DNA of 21,496 nt from Bacillota bacterium (lineage in GTDB: Bacteria; Bacillota; Clostridia; Clostridiales; Caloramatoraceae): contig JAEWEN010000021.1 in the NCBI GenBank assembly GCA_023389275.1, forward strand, positions 1 through 21,496, in the 5' to 3' direction. This document shows positions 6,825 through 13,473 of the stretch, in pieces. A program made the translations under genes and the position numbers. Every line of letters starts with the position of its first letter. The stretch's first letter is position 1. Below the pieces are notes generated by a model. The model ran no database searches and was not told the DNA's origin. It saw only the letters and a program-made list of their open reading frames with translations.

Positions 6825-6853
6825 TTGACATATGTTTTTTATAATGATATACT
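6825..6853 (+). promoter_or_regulatory. Consensus sigma-A promoter for the tRNA pair
   Basis: A perfect -35 TTGACA (6825-6830), a 17-base spacer and -10 TATACT (6848-6853) put transcription start near 6860, about 14 bases before tRNA-Glu. This is the strongest promoter in the window, as expected for stable RNA. Confidence 0.9.
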
Positions 6854-6873
6854 AATTCTCGTAGCAAAGGCAT

Positions 6874-6948
6874 GGCCCCTTGGTCAAGCGGTTAAGACAC
6901 CACCCTTTCACGGTGGTAACAGGGGTTCGATTCCCCTAGGGGTCACCA
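6874..6948 (+). tRNA. tRNA-Glu (anticodon TTC)
   Basis: A 75-base cloverleaf. The acceptor GGCCCCT pairs with AGGGGTC with one G-U. The anticodon stem CCACC/GGTGG encloses loop CTTTCAC, giving anticodon TTC for glutamate. The T arm AGGGG-TTCGATT-CCCCT is intact, and the 3' CCA is encoded (6946-6948). It is followed after five bases by tRNA-Phe and shares its promoter and terminator. Confidence 0.97.
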
Positions 6949-6953
6949 TTTAA

Positions 6954-7029
6954 GCCTCGATAGCTCAGTCGGTAGAGCAGGGGACTGAAAATCCCCGTGT
7001 CGCTGGTTCGATTCCGGCTCGAGGCACCA
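6954..7029 (+). tRNA. tRNA-Phe (anticodon GAA)
   Basis: A 76-base cloverleaf. The acceptor GCCTCGA pairs perfectly with TCGAGGC. The anticodon stem GGGGA/TCCCC encloses loop CTGAAAA, giving anticodon GAA for phenylalanine. The T arm is GCTGG-TTCGATT-CCGGC, and the 3' CCA is encoded (7027-7029). It is the second and last tRNA of the transcript. Confidence 0.97.
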
Positions 7030-7031
7030 TT

Positions 7032-7061
7032 ACGGATATCTTTTAAAGATGTCCGTTTTTT
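7032..7061 (+). terminator. Intrinsic terminator of the tRNA-Glu/tRNA-Phe transcript
   Basis: ACGGATATCTT (7032-7042) pairs with AAGATGTCCGT (7046-7056) with one G-U, and a run of T follows directly. It begins two bases after the tRNA-Phe CCA end. Confidence 0.9.
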
Positions 7062-7128
7062 ATTGCATTTTATAATACTTAATTTCTACTTATTAATACA
7101 AAATCCTTTTATTTTCTAAATTAAAACA

Positions 7129-7166
7129 AAAGTCTATATTAACAATATGATGTTAATATAGACTTT
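7129..7166. terminator. Bidirectional hairpin terminator after the M20 amidohydrolase gene
   Basis: AAAGTCTATATTAACA (7129-7144) pairs perfectly with TGTTAATATAGACTTT (7151-7166) around a 6-base loop. On the minus strand it lies 13 bases after the amidohydrolase stop and is followed by TTTTGTTTTAA. It could also back up the tRNA terminator on the plus strand. Confidence 0.8.
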
Positions 7167-7179
7167 ATAACTTTACTAT

Positions 7180-8343
7180 TTAATTATTTTTTAAATACTC
7201 TATAGCTAGCATTGCTTGAATAGCTGCTCCATATATTAAACAATCTTCATCTATATCAAAATAACTTCCATGAGCTGGATGAACTATTCCCTTTGATTCA
7301 TTTCTGCAACCTAATCTATAATATAAAGATGGAACCCTCTCAGCATAGTATGCAAAATCCTCTACACCCATGCTAGGTTTTGAAAGCTCAACAAAGCCTA
7401 TAGAGTTGTTATTTTTCATACTACTAGATAGAAAATCATATAGTTTGTCACTGTTTTCATAAGAAGGATAGCTTTCCATTATTATTACATCACAACTTCC
7501 ACCGTACATTTTAGCAGTATAATCACAAATTTCTTTAACTCTATTAACTATTTTATTTCTTAATTCATTTCCAAGTGTTCTTATAATACCTTCTATTTCT
7601 ACATAGCTTGCTACAGCATTTGCAGCAGTTCCTCCATTTATTTTACCTACAGTAATAACACTACTGTCAGTTGCAGATGTTTCTCTTGAAACTAAAACTT
7701 GAAGGTTTTCAACTATTTTGCAAGCTATAACAATAGCATCTATTCCTTTATCTGGACTTGCACCATGTGATCCTTTTCCATTAACTATTATTTTAAAAGG
7801 ATTAGATGCAGCAGCTACAACTCCTTTTTTAAGTCCTATACTTCCTACATTTATTTGTTCACATACATGAAGACCAAAAACAGCCTCTACATTATTAAGG
7901 CATCCATATTCAATCATATCCTTAGCACCACCATCTGTTTCCTCTGCTGGCTGGAAAACAAATCTTACAGAGCCATTTAATTCGTCTTTTAATTCATTTA
8001 TTATATTTGCAGCTCCTATTTGTATAGCAGTGTGAGCGTCATGGCCACAAGCATGCATTAATCCTTGTACTTTAGATTTATAATCTGAACTTTTAAGATC
8101 AACAACTTCTAATGCATCCATATCTGCTCTTAATGCTACAATCTTATTTGAATTTCCTATTTGTGCTATTACCCCTGAGTTATTAAACCCCTTATAATCT
8201 ATACCTATACTTTCAAGTTCTTTTTTCACAAGAGAACTTGTTAAAGGAAGATCTCTATCTATTTCAGGATTTGAATGAAGACATCTTCTAACAGTTTTCA
8301 TTTTTTCAAAGTATTTTTTAGATAAACTTATATATCTGTCCAA
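7180..8343 (-). CDS. M20-family metal-dependent amidohydrolase (N-acyl amino acid / hippurate hydrolase-like)
   Basis: This 387-residue enzyme belongs to the M20D amidohydrolase group, which hydrolyses N-acyl amino acids or related amides with two divalent metal ions. Visible metal and catalytic residues are RADMDAL (residues 72-78), HACGHDAH (97-104, with Cys99 and His101), the EE pair in QPAEETDGG (Glu134-135), FGLH (His159) and the C-terminal VHPAHGSYF. GSHGASPDKG marks the start of the lid/dimerisation domain. The start is TTG 8343, two bases after the TAA of the LD-carboxypeptidase gene; its ribosome binding site AGGGGG lies inside the last codons of that gene. The two are therefore co-transcribed and probably translationally coupled. 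The natural substrate is unknown; cell-wall peptides are a reasonable guess from the neighbour. Confidence 0.9.
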   Translation of the reverse strand: MDRYISLSKKYFEKMKTVRRCLHSNPEIDRDLPLTSSLVKKELESIGIDYKGFNNSGVIAQIGNSNKIVALRADMDALEVVDLKSSDYKSKVQGLMHACGHDAHTAIQIGAANIINELKDELNGSVRFVFQPAEETDGGAKDMIEYGCLNNVEAVFGLHVCEQINVGSIGLKKGVVAAASNPFKIIVNGKGSHGASPDKGIDAIVIACKIVENLQVLVSRETSATDSSVITVGKINGGTAANAVASYVEIEGIIRTLGNELRNKIVNRVKEICDYTAKMYGGSCDVIIMESYPSYENSDKLYDFLSSSMKNNNSIGFVELSKPSMGVEDFAYYAERVPSLYYRLGCRNESKGIVHPAHGSYFDIDEDCLIYGAAIQAMLAIEYLKNN

Positions 8344-8345
8344 AG

Positions 8346-9248
8346 TTATTTTACCCCCTGATCTATTGTTAATTTATCTTGATGTATTTTACACTTAACA
8401 CCAAGTGGAACAGTTAATTTACTTTTGTTATGACCTGTATTAAGTCCTTTATATAAAGGAATCGAATATTTTTTAAAAAAACTTTCTATTACATAGTCTA
8501 GTGAATAACTTCTTTCTTTATTATAATTATTACAAGATGTAAACTGTCCAAGAATAACACCTTTTATTTTATTAAACGCTCCTGATAAGTAAATTTCATA
8601 AAGCATTCTATCTATCTTATAAGGCTCTTCGTTTATTTCTTCTATAAAAAGTATTTTATCCTTATAGTTTACTTGATAATCAGAAGCTAGTAAAGATGTT
8701 AAAAGGGTTAAATTTCCACCAAAAATCTCCCCTTCAATATTTTTTTTAACAATAGGCTTTAAAGAATATTCTGCTTTATATTTAGTGTCCATAAGTGAGT
8801 ACATAAATGAAGATAATGTATATTTATCTATATCATAAAAATCTGAATACACCATAGGACCATGAAATGTTACTAAGTCACAATGTCTATTAAATGCGCT
8901 ATGAAGAGCTGTTATATCACTGTATCCCACAAAAATTTTAGGATTATTCCTTATACTTTTATAATCTAACATATCAAGTATTCTAAGGCTTCCATATCCT
9001 CCTCTTAAAGCTACAATGGCTTTAATACTTTTAGATTTAAAAAATATATTTATATCCTTTGCTCTAACTTCATCTTTACCTGCTAAAAAACCACTTTTCA
9101 TATAACAGCTTTTACCTATAACAGGTTTAAACCCAATTTTTTCTATCATAGCTATACCTTTTTGAAATTGTTCACTATTAAATGCAGGTCCTGCTGGTGC
9201 CACTATTCCTATTTCATCATTAAAGTTTAATGCTTTTGGCTTTATCAT
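8346..9248 (-). CDS. S66-family LD-carboxypeptidase (LdcA/MccF-like)
   Basis: This 300-residue cytosolic serine peptidase carries the family features in order: IGIVAPAGP (residues 13-21), ALRGGYGSLRILDMLDY, and VGYSDITALHSA with the nucleophile Ser110. Then come FHGPM, the catalytic Glu region FIEEINEEPYKIDRML, and the catalytic His near GLNTGHNKSKLTVPLG. Members cut the L,D-peptide bond of murein tetrapeptides during wall recycling, or detoxify microcin C-like peptides (MccF); sequence alone does not separate the two roles. The length is usual. The ATG at 9248 follows AAGGTG. It is the first gene of a two-gene unit with the M20 amidohydrolase. A TATAAT-containing AT-rich dyad at 9257-9292 is the likely promoter region. 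Confidence 0.88.
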   Translation of the reverse strand: MIKPKALNFNDEIGIVAPAGPAFNSEQFQKGIAMIEKIGFKPVIGKSCYMKSGFLAGKDEVRAKDINIFFKSKSIKAIVALRGGYGSLRILDMLDYKSIRNNPKIFVGYSDITALHSAFNRHCDLVTFHGPMVYSDFYDIDKYTLSSFMYSLMDTKYKAEYSLKPIVKKNIEGEIFGGNLTLLTSLLASDYQVNYKDKILFIEEINEEPYKIDRMLYEIYLSGAFNKIKGVILGQFTSCNNYNKERSYSLDYVIESFFKKYSIPLYKGLNTGHNKSKLTVPLGVKCKIHQDKLTIDQGVK

Positions 9249-9305
9249 ACTACACCTTAAATAAATGATTATAGTATAATATATTTATTTAAATCTTCCA
9301 TATTA

Positions 9306-9767
9306 CTATATGTATTTATTTAGATTAAGCTTACTTTCTATATTAATAAGTTTTTTAAGCTTATCTTTATCTTCCTTATTACATGCCTTAGCATACTTAA
9401 TAGTTCTATATGCATTTTGTATATTATTTTCCTCTAAAAATATATTGCATAAATTACTATATGAATTTAAATACTCTGGATTTAATTTTATCGCTTCAAT
9501 TAATTCACTTTTAGCAAAATCATTTTGCTTAAGATGCATATAACATATAGATAGATTATAGGATATTAAATAACTATTTATGTTGTTTTTTCTAGCTGTT
9601 TTTAAACAAACTATAGCTGATAAGTAATCTTCTTTTTTAAGATTAATAAGCCCTAAATAATAATAAAACATTCCTGGTTTATCTTTAAAATTTTTAACAA
9701 CTAATTTTTGCGCTTCATATATTTTATTTTCTTTTATATAAGAAATAATTTGTTCTACTTTTTGCAT
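9306..9767 (-). CDS. TPR-repeat protein, 153 residues
   Basis: The protein is a run of helical 34-residue-type repeats. KPGMFYYYLGLINLKKEDYLSAI is followed by YLISYNLSICYMHLKQNDFAKSEL and by YLNSYSNLCNIFLEENNIQNAYRTI, each with the small and aromatic positions of tetratricopeptide repeats. TPR proteins act as protein-protein scaffolds; the partner is unknown. The start is ATG 9767 (MQKVEQ), because AGGAGG lies six bases before it; the longer frame starting at 9806 has no such signal. It lies between the end of the flagellar operon and the LD-carboxypeptidase gene, with the flagellar terminator isolating it from flgG. No signal peptide or membrane segment is seen. Confidence 0.75.
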   Translation of the reverse strand: MQKVEQIISYIKENKIYEAQKLVVKNFKDKPGMFYYYLGLINLKKEDYLSAIVCLKTARKNNINSYLISYNLSICYMHLKQNDFAKSELIEAIKLNPEYLNSYSNLCNIFLEENNIQNAYRTIKYAKACNKEDKDKLKKLINIESKLNLNKYI

Positions 9768-9886
9768 ATAAATCCTCCTTATGTTTATTATCATAATTAT
9801 TGACATATATTTTATTTTTAATACTATTTTATCAATTATAATAATATTTTTTATGATTATATGCTATTTTATATAAAAGCATAAAA

Positions 9887-9907
9887 AAAAGAGGGGTATC
9901 CTCTTTT
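9887..9907. terminator. Intrinsic terminator of the flagellar operon
   Basis: AAAAGAGG (9887-9894) pairs with CCTCTTTT (9900-9907) around a 5-base loop. A run of eight T follows on the minus strand directly after the stem, and a T-rich stretch follows on the plus strand. It overlaps the flgG stop codon, so the operon ends here. Confidence 0.85.
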
Positions 9908-10646
9908 ATTTTTTTAGATTATTTGCAAGTTGCCACATTTCGTCTGAAGCCTTTATAGACCTTGAATTAAATTCATATGATCTTTGTACTGTTATCATAT
10001 TAGTTAACTCATCTACCATGTTAACATTTGATCCTTCTATGTATCCTTGAGCTATTTCTCCATTTGCCTCTAAGGGTCTATCTCCAGCTGTAAATACATT
10101 ATCTCCCTTTGATATCATGCTATTTTTATAAGCAAAATCATATATTTTAATTTTACCTATAATATCCTCTTCATGTGAAATAACTCCATCTTTTGATATT
10201 GAAACAGGCTGCTTTATATTTTCAGGATTAAATCCCTCTATTTCAAGTTTCATACCTGATGCTGAATGTATAAAGTTACCATTAACATCTATATTAAAAC
10301 TTCCATCTCTTGTATAAAACTCTTCTCCACTACCGTTAATAACCTTAAAATATCCTTCTCCTACTATGCTTATATCTGTATCTATACCAGTTTGCATAAA
10401 AGGCCCTTCAATAAAGTTTCTAAATATACCAGATGCTCTAACTCCTCCACCTTCTATAATTGGATTTTCAGAAGTAAATGGTAAGCCATTTTTTCTATTT
10501 GTAACTTGGCTTAGATTTTCACTAAATGATACATCTACCTTTTTATATGAATTTGTATTTGAGTTTGCAATATTATTAGAAAGCGTAGTCATTTTTTCTT
10601 GTTGAGCTACCATTCCTGTTCTTCCTGTATAAATACTTAATAACAT
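9906..10646 (-). CDS. flgG: Flagellar basal-body rod protein, FlgG-like
   Basis: This 246-residue protein has the rod/hook N-terminal signature TLSNNIANSNTNSYKKVDV (around residues 21-39) and the C-terminal helix VDELTNMITVQRSYEFNSRSIKASDEMWQLANNL. These helices form the coiled-coil core of the axial structure. The middle holds the FlgF/FlgG-type beta domain (DTDISIVGEGYFKVINGSG, FYTRDGSFNIDVNGNF). The protein has no signal peptide, as it is exported by the flagellar type III system. The ATG follows AAGGTGG. It is the last gene of the operon, 15 bases after its paralogue. FlgF and FlgG are hard to separate by eye; I assign FlgG from order, as in Bacillus flhO-flhP and in proteobacterial flgF-flgG. 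Clostridial annotation sometimes calls both flgG. Confidence 0.85.
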   Translation of the reverse strand: MLLSIYTGRTGMVAQQEKMTTLSNNIANSNTNSYKKVDVSFSENLSQVTNRKNGLPFTSENPIIEGGGVRASGIFRNFIEGPFMQTGIDTDISIVGEGYFKVINGSGEEFYTRDGSFNIDVNGNFIHSASGMKLEIEGFNPENIKQPVSISKDGVISHEEDIIGKIKIYDFAYKNSMISKGDNVFTAGDRPLEANGEIAQGYIEGSNVNMVDELTNMITVQRSYEFNSRSIKASDEMWQLANNLKK

Positions 10647-10661
10647 AAAATTACCACCTTT

Positions 10662-11390
10662 TTATCTAACAGTTCCAACTTCATTAACAGTTTTACTTAA
10701 AGTTTCATCAAGTTGCTGAAAAACTCTTTGACTTGACTCGTAACTTCTTGATATAGTTATAAGCTCTGTCATAACATCTACAACATCCATATTTGATCCT
10801 TCAAGAGCCCCTTGTTTTACAACTGATATATCATTATATCTTCCAGTTATATTTCCTGTTTCAGTATCTATTTCAGATAACATAAATCCAACATTTCCAA
10901 CAGAATTTGTTAAAATTCCATCTCCGTTTAATTCTGCCTCATTACTTGTTAAACGTATTGGTTGACCATTACTTCCTAAAACTCGCATTCCTTGAGAATC
11001 TACAAGGAATCCTCCATCTGAAACTTCGAACCTTCCGTCTCTTATGTAGTGGACTTGACCATTATTATCTACTACGTTAAAAGCACAATTGTTTTGTGTT
11101 AGTGCAAAATCTGTATTTCTTCCTGTTGTATTAATATTTCCTTGTGTAAAATCTGTTTTTGTTCCATCTATTCCAACACCATAATTTAATTTTCCAATTA
11201 CAGTGTTTTTAGTTGGTTGTCCTATATTAACTTCTTTTCTACTTATTAACTCTTCCTGAAATGTTTTTAATAATACGTTGGTTTTTTTATATCCTGGAGT
11301 ATTTAAGTTAGCAATATTATTACTTAGATTTTCCTGCTGAGCTTGTCTTACAGCTAGTGAGCTTGCAGAAATATATAGTCCCCTAATCAA
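10662..11390 (-). CDS. flgF: Flagellar basal-body rod protein, FlgF/FlgG paralogue
   Basis: This 242-residue axial protein has the rod signature ENLSNNIANLNTPGYKKTN near its N-terminus. A central segment has TDFALTQNNCAFNVVDNNG and YIRDGRFEVSDGGFLVDSQG, and the C-terminal helix is VDVMTELITISRSYESSQRVFQQLDETL. It would build the rod or proximal hook after type III export. The start is TTG 11390, with GGGGAG eight bases upstream inside the end of the preceding 77-residue ORF, whose stop is only two bases away; coupled translation is likely. It is a paralogue of the next gene. The FlgF/FlgG split is uncertain, and other clostridia label the equivalent gene flgG1. Confidence 0.83.
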   Translation of the reverse strand: MIRGLYISASSLAVRQAQQENLSNNIANLNTPGYKKTNVLLKTFQEELISRKEVNIGQPTKNTVIGKLNYGVGIDGTKTDFTQGNINTTGRNTDFALTQNNCAFNVVDNNGQVHYIRDGRFEVSDGGFLVDSQGMRVLGSNGQPIRLTSNEAELNGDGILTNSVGNVGFMLSEIDTETGNITGRYNDISVVKQGALEGSNMDVVDVMTELITISRSYESSQRVFQQLDETLSKTVNEVGTVR

Positions 11391-11392
11391 AT

Positions 11393-11626
11393 TTACTTCT
11401 CCCCTTTTACTTTACTATCATTTTCAAAGTAAGCCTTTATTTCATCTGGATACTTCATCCCCATACCTTTAGCAATTTCTTCTGCTTTTTGTTTACTTAT
11501 GTTAGAACTTGAAAAAGAGAGTACTAAAGCAGAAATAACTAATCCTAATCCTAATCCTAAAAGAAATCTTTTGTCCTTTATACAATCAATTACTAATTCT
11601 CTTTTTTCTGCAAACCAATTCTTAAT
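11393..11626 (-). CDS. Small single-span membrane protein in the flagellar operon, apparent ATT start
   Basis: A 77-codon frame runs from ATT 11626 to TAA 11393, filling the gap between the swrB-like gene and flgF. It has no ATG, GTG or TTG until residue 55. Upstream, the frame is open only for about 14 more codons inside the swrB-like gene before a stop. AAGGGGGAG ends five bases before the ATT, a good position for initiation, so ATT is the likely start. The protein has a basic N-terminal segment (KNWFAEKRELVIDCIKDKR), one membrane helix (FLLGLGLGLVISALVLSF, residues 21-38), and a Lys/Glu-rich tail with KAEEIAKGMGMKYPDEIKAYF. I do not recognise a family. It overlaps the previous gene by 34 bases and ends two bases before flgF. 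A minus-one frameshift from the previous gene is a less likely alternative. Confidence 0.65.
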   Translation of the reverse strand: MKNWFAEKRELVIDCIKDKRFLLGLGLGLVISALVLSFSSSNISKQKAEEIAKGMGMKYPDEIKAYFENDSKVKGEK

Positions 11627-12039
11627 AGTATCTCCCCCTTTCCTATTTTTAAAGTAGATGCTATTTCATCAACACTTTTTCCCTCATTATACAAAGCAAG
11701 TACCTTATTATTTATATTATCCTCTTCTTTATCTACTTCTGTATCTTTTACATCATAAATTTTAATATCTTTTTTAATATTTTCGTAAAAACCATTAAAA
11801 TCTTTATCCTTAGCCTCTAAGTTCTTTTTCAGATTATTTATTTCTTCCTCTAGAAAAACAACTTTATCCTCAAGTTTAATATAAGATTTTACAATCTCAT
11901 TTTCATAAAAGCTTTCTAAATTTTCTTTTTGAATATCCTTTTCTAAAAAAAACTCAAAGCTACTTTTACTTTCTTTTTTCCCTATTATTAATGAAAATAT
12001 AATTAAAGCTATTCCTAATATTAAAATACTATACACCAT
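11593..12039 (-). CDS. SwrB-like protein (DUF6115 type): membrane anchor, coiled coil, helix-turn-helix-like tail
   Basis: This 148-residue protein has an N-terminal membrane helix (VYSILILGIALIIFSLIIG), followed by a charged helix with heptad character (KLEDKVVFLEEEINNLKKNL). It ends in ALYNEGKSVDEIASTLKIGKGEILLRIGL, a helix-turn-helix-like segment. This layout and its place directly after the flagellar sigma factor match SwrB (YlxL) of Bacillus, which helps activate the export gate, and the unnamed gene after fliA in Clostridioides. The ATG at 12039 follows AAGGTAG. The identity as a functional SwrB is inferred from layout and synteny, not from strong sequence identity. Its end overlaps the ATT-start ORF. 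Confidence 0.7.
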   Translation of the reverse strand: MVYSILILGIALIIFSLIIGKKESKSSFEFFLEKDIQKENLESFYENEIVKSYIKLEDKVVFLEEEINNLKKNLEAKDKDFNGFYENIKKDIKIYDVKDTEVDKEEDNINNKVLALYNEGKSVDEIASTLKIGKGEILLRIGLQKKEN

Positions 12040-12053
12040 AACTAGCTACCTTA

Positions 12054-12782
12054 TTATATATATTTTAACTTTTTCATGTTTTCTCTTACTCTAATAATCG
12101 CTCGACTATGAAGCTGAGAAACCCTTGATTCAGATATTTCTAAAATTTTCCCAATTTCTTTTAAAGTTAATTTATCATAATAATAAAGATTTAATACTAG
12201 CTTATCTTTTTCATTTAACATTTCTATTGCCTTTTTAAGCATTTCAACTTTTTCGTTTTCTTCTAGTATTTTTTGTGGCTGAGGACTTTTCTCATCTTCT
12301 AACATATTTTTAAACTGTATATCATCATCATCTAACTTGAAAATAACCTCATCTAGAGATACTGTAGAAACATAATTTACATATGTTTGTATATTTCTAA
12401 CCTCTTTAACCGTTATGCCCATATGTTCTGCAATTTCATCATCTTTAGGATCTCTATTAAGTTTATTTTCTAAAAACTCTCTTGCTTGATTTAACTGAGA
12501 TAATTTTGAAAATGCACTTTTAGATATCCAGCTTATTTTTCTAAGCTCATCTATTATTGATCCTCTTATTCTTAAAGTTGCATATGTTTCAAATTTCAAC
12601 CCCTTTGAAACATCAAATTTTTCTATAGCATCTATTAAGCCTATAATTCCAAAACTAACTAAATCCTCTTGTTCTACTCCAGGTGGTTTTCCACATATAA
12701 GTCTTGATGCTATATATTTTACATACGGAATATATTTTATAATCATTTCTTCTCTTTCGCTTACGCTTGTATAGCATTTCAT
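12054..12782 (-). CDS. fliA: Flagellar sigma factor sigma-28 (FliA/SigD/WhiG)
   Basis: This 242-residue protein directs RNA polymerase to late flagellar and chemotaxis promoters. Region 2 is clear: DLVSFGIIGLIDAIEKFDVSKG, then FETYATLRIRGSIIDELRKISW, with the RGSI-DELR pattern typical of FliA. Region 3 is short (LNRDPKDDEIAEHMGITVKEV). Region 4 has LTLKEIGKILEISESRVSQLHSRAI, the -35-binding helix-turn-helix. The length is normal for SigD/FliA (about 240-255). The ATG follows AAGGGG at eight bases. It is co-transcribed between the PilZ gene and the swrB-like gene. No anti-sigma factor FlgM gene is visible in the window. Confidence 0.93.
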   Translation of the reverse strand: MKCYTSVSEREEMIIKYIPYVKYIASRLICGKPPGVEQEDLVSFGIIGLIDAIEKFDVSKGLKFETYATLRIRGSIIDELRKISWISKSAFSKLSQLNQAREFLENKLNRDPKDDEIAEHMGITVKEVRNIQTYVNYVSTVSLDEVIFKLDDDDIQFKNMLEDEKSPQPQKILEENEKVEMLKKAIEMLNEKDKLVLNLYYYDKLTLKEIGKILEISESRVSQLHSRAIIRVRENMKKLKYI

Positions 12783-12799
12783 AATAACAACCCCTTAAT

Positions 12800-13471
12800 T
12801 TACCTTTTCATTAACTCTCTTTGCTTCTCAAATATGAACCTTGCTATTTTCTCTCTATCAACATTATTTAAATCTTGAAATTTACATCCTACTTTATATT
12901 GTTTTATTTCAAAATCTTTTTCTACTCTAACTACCTTTGATACAACAAGTATATCTTCATTAGGAGAAAGACTTAACTTCATAAGTATATATTCCTCATT
13001 TTGAATTTCCTCTTTAGTAAATATCTTTATTCCACCAGCGCTTAAATCTATACATCTAGTTGAGTTAAATTTTTCAACTTGAGTTTTAACTAAGTTATTT
13101 TCTAATCCTTTTATAGCAATTTCTTCACTTATAGGTGTATAAAAAACATCTAATGATATAGGCAATCTATAATTTTCTCTTCTTTGAATTTTCCCTAAAT
13201 CTTTTAGATTATCAATTATTAAAAGTCTAAGACCTCCCTCTATAAATCTGGAAGATAAAGTTCCTTTATATTTATAATAAGCATCCTTTGAAAAAACATA
13301 GAAAGTAACACTTTCGCCTATATGTGGAAGATAACTTTTAGTTCCGCTTATGGGTATACTAATTGCTATACTCGACTCTGATATAATGTCTTGTATATTA
13401 CTTTTGTATATATCATCATCAACTTTAAACTCAACTCTTTCATTAATTCTTAATCTAGCTTCCTTTTTCAT
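12800..13471 (-). CDS. PilZ-domain flagellar brake protein (YcgR/FlgZ-like)
   Basis: This 223-residue protein has an N-terminal YcgR-type beta domain (residues 1-90). The C-terminal PilZ domain begins with the c-di-GMP-binding motif RRENYR (RxxxR, Arg98 and Arg102), continues with the second motif IDLSAGGIKI (D/N-x-S-x-x-G, residues 141-150), and ends with VGCKF. Both binding motifs are intact, so it should bind c-di-GMP and, as in YcgR/YpfA, slow or stop the flagellar motor. The ATG at 13471 comes two bases after the TAA of flhG. The ribosome binding site AGGAGAT overlaps that stop, so translation is coupled. Its place inside the flagellar operon fits this role. Confidence 0.85.
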   Translation of the reverse strand: MKKEARLRINERVEFKVDDDIYKSNIQDIISESSIAISIPISGTKSYLPHIGESVTFYVFSKDAYYKYKGTLSSRFIEGGLRLLIIDNLKDLGKIQRRENYRLPISLDVFYTPISEEIAIKGLENNLVKTQVEKFNSTRCIDLSAGGIKIFTKEEIQNEEYILMKLSLSPNEDILVVSKVVRVEKDFEIKQYKVGCKFQDLNNVDREKIARFIFEKQRELMKR

Positions 13472-13473
13472 TT

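Noticed and set aside
9257..9292. AT-rich dyad TTAAATAAAT/ATTTATTTAA as a terminator of the TPR gene
   Set aside because: No T-run follows on the minus strand, the inner pairing is off-register, and it overlaps the likely promoter of the LD-carboxypeptidase gene.
9768..9806. Longer TPR protein starting at 9806
   Set aside because: The added residues are not TPR-like, and AGGAGG is ideally placed for ATG 9767.
11540..11557. Three tandem TAATCC units
   Set aside because: They simply encode Gly-Leu repeats in the membrane helix of the 77-residue ORF; too short to be called a repeat element.
11593..11626. Programmed minus-one frameshift from the swrB-like gene into the small membrane ORF
   Set aside because: An A6G run is present, but in the swrB-like reading frame it reads CAG AAA AAA GAG, not the A AAA AAG slippery pattern. 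A well-placed ribosome binding site before the ATT is the simpler explanation.
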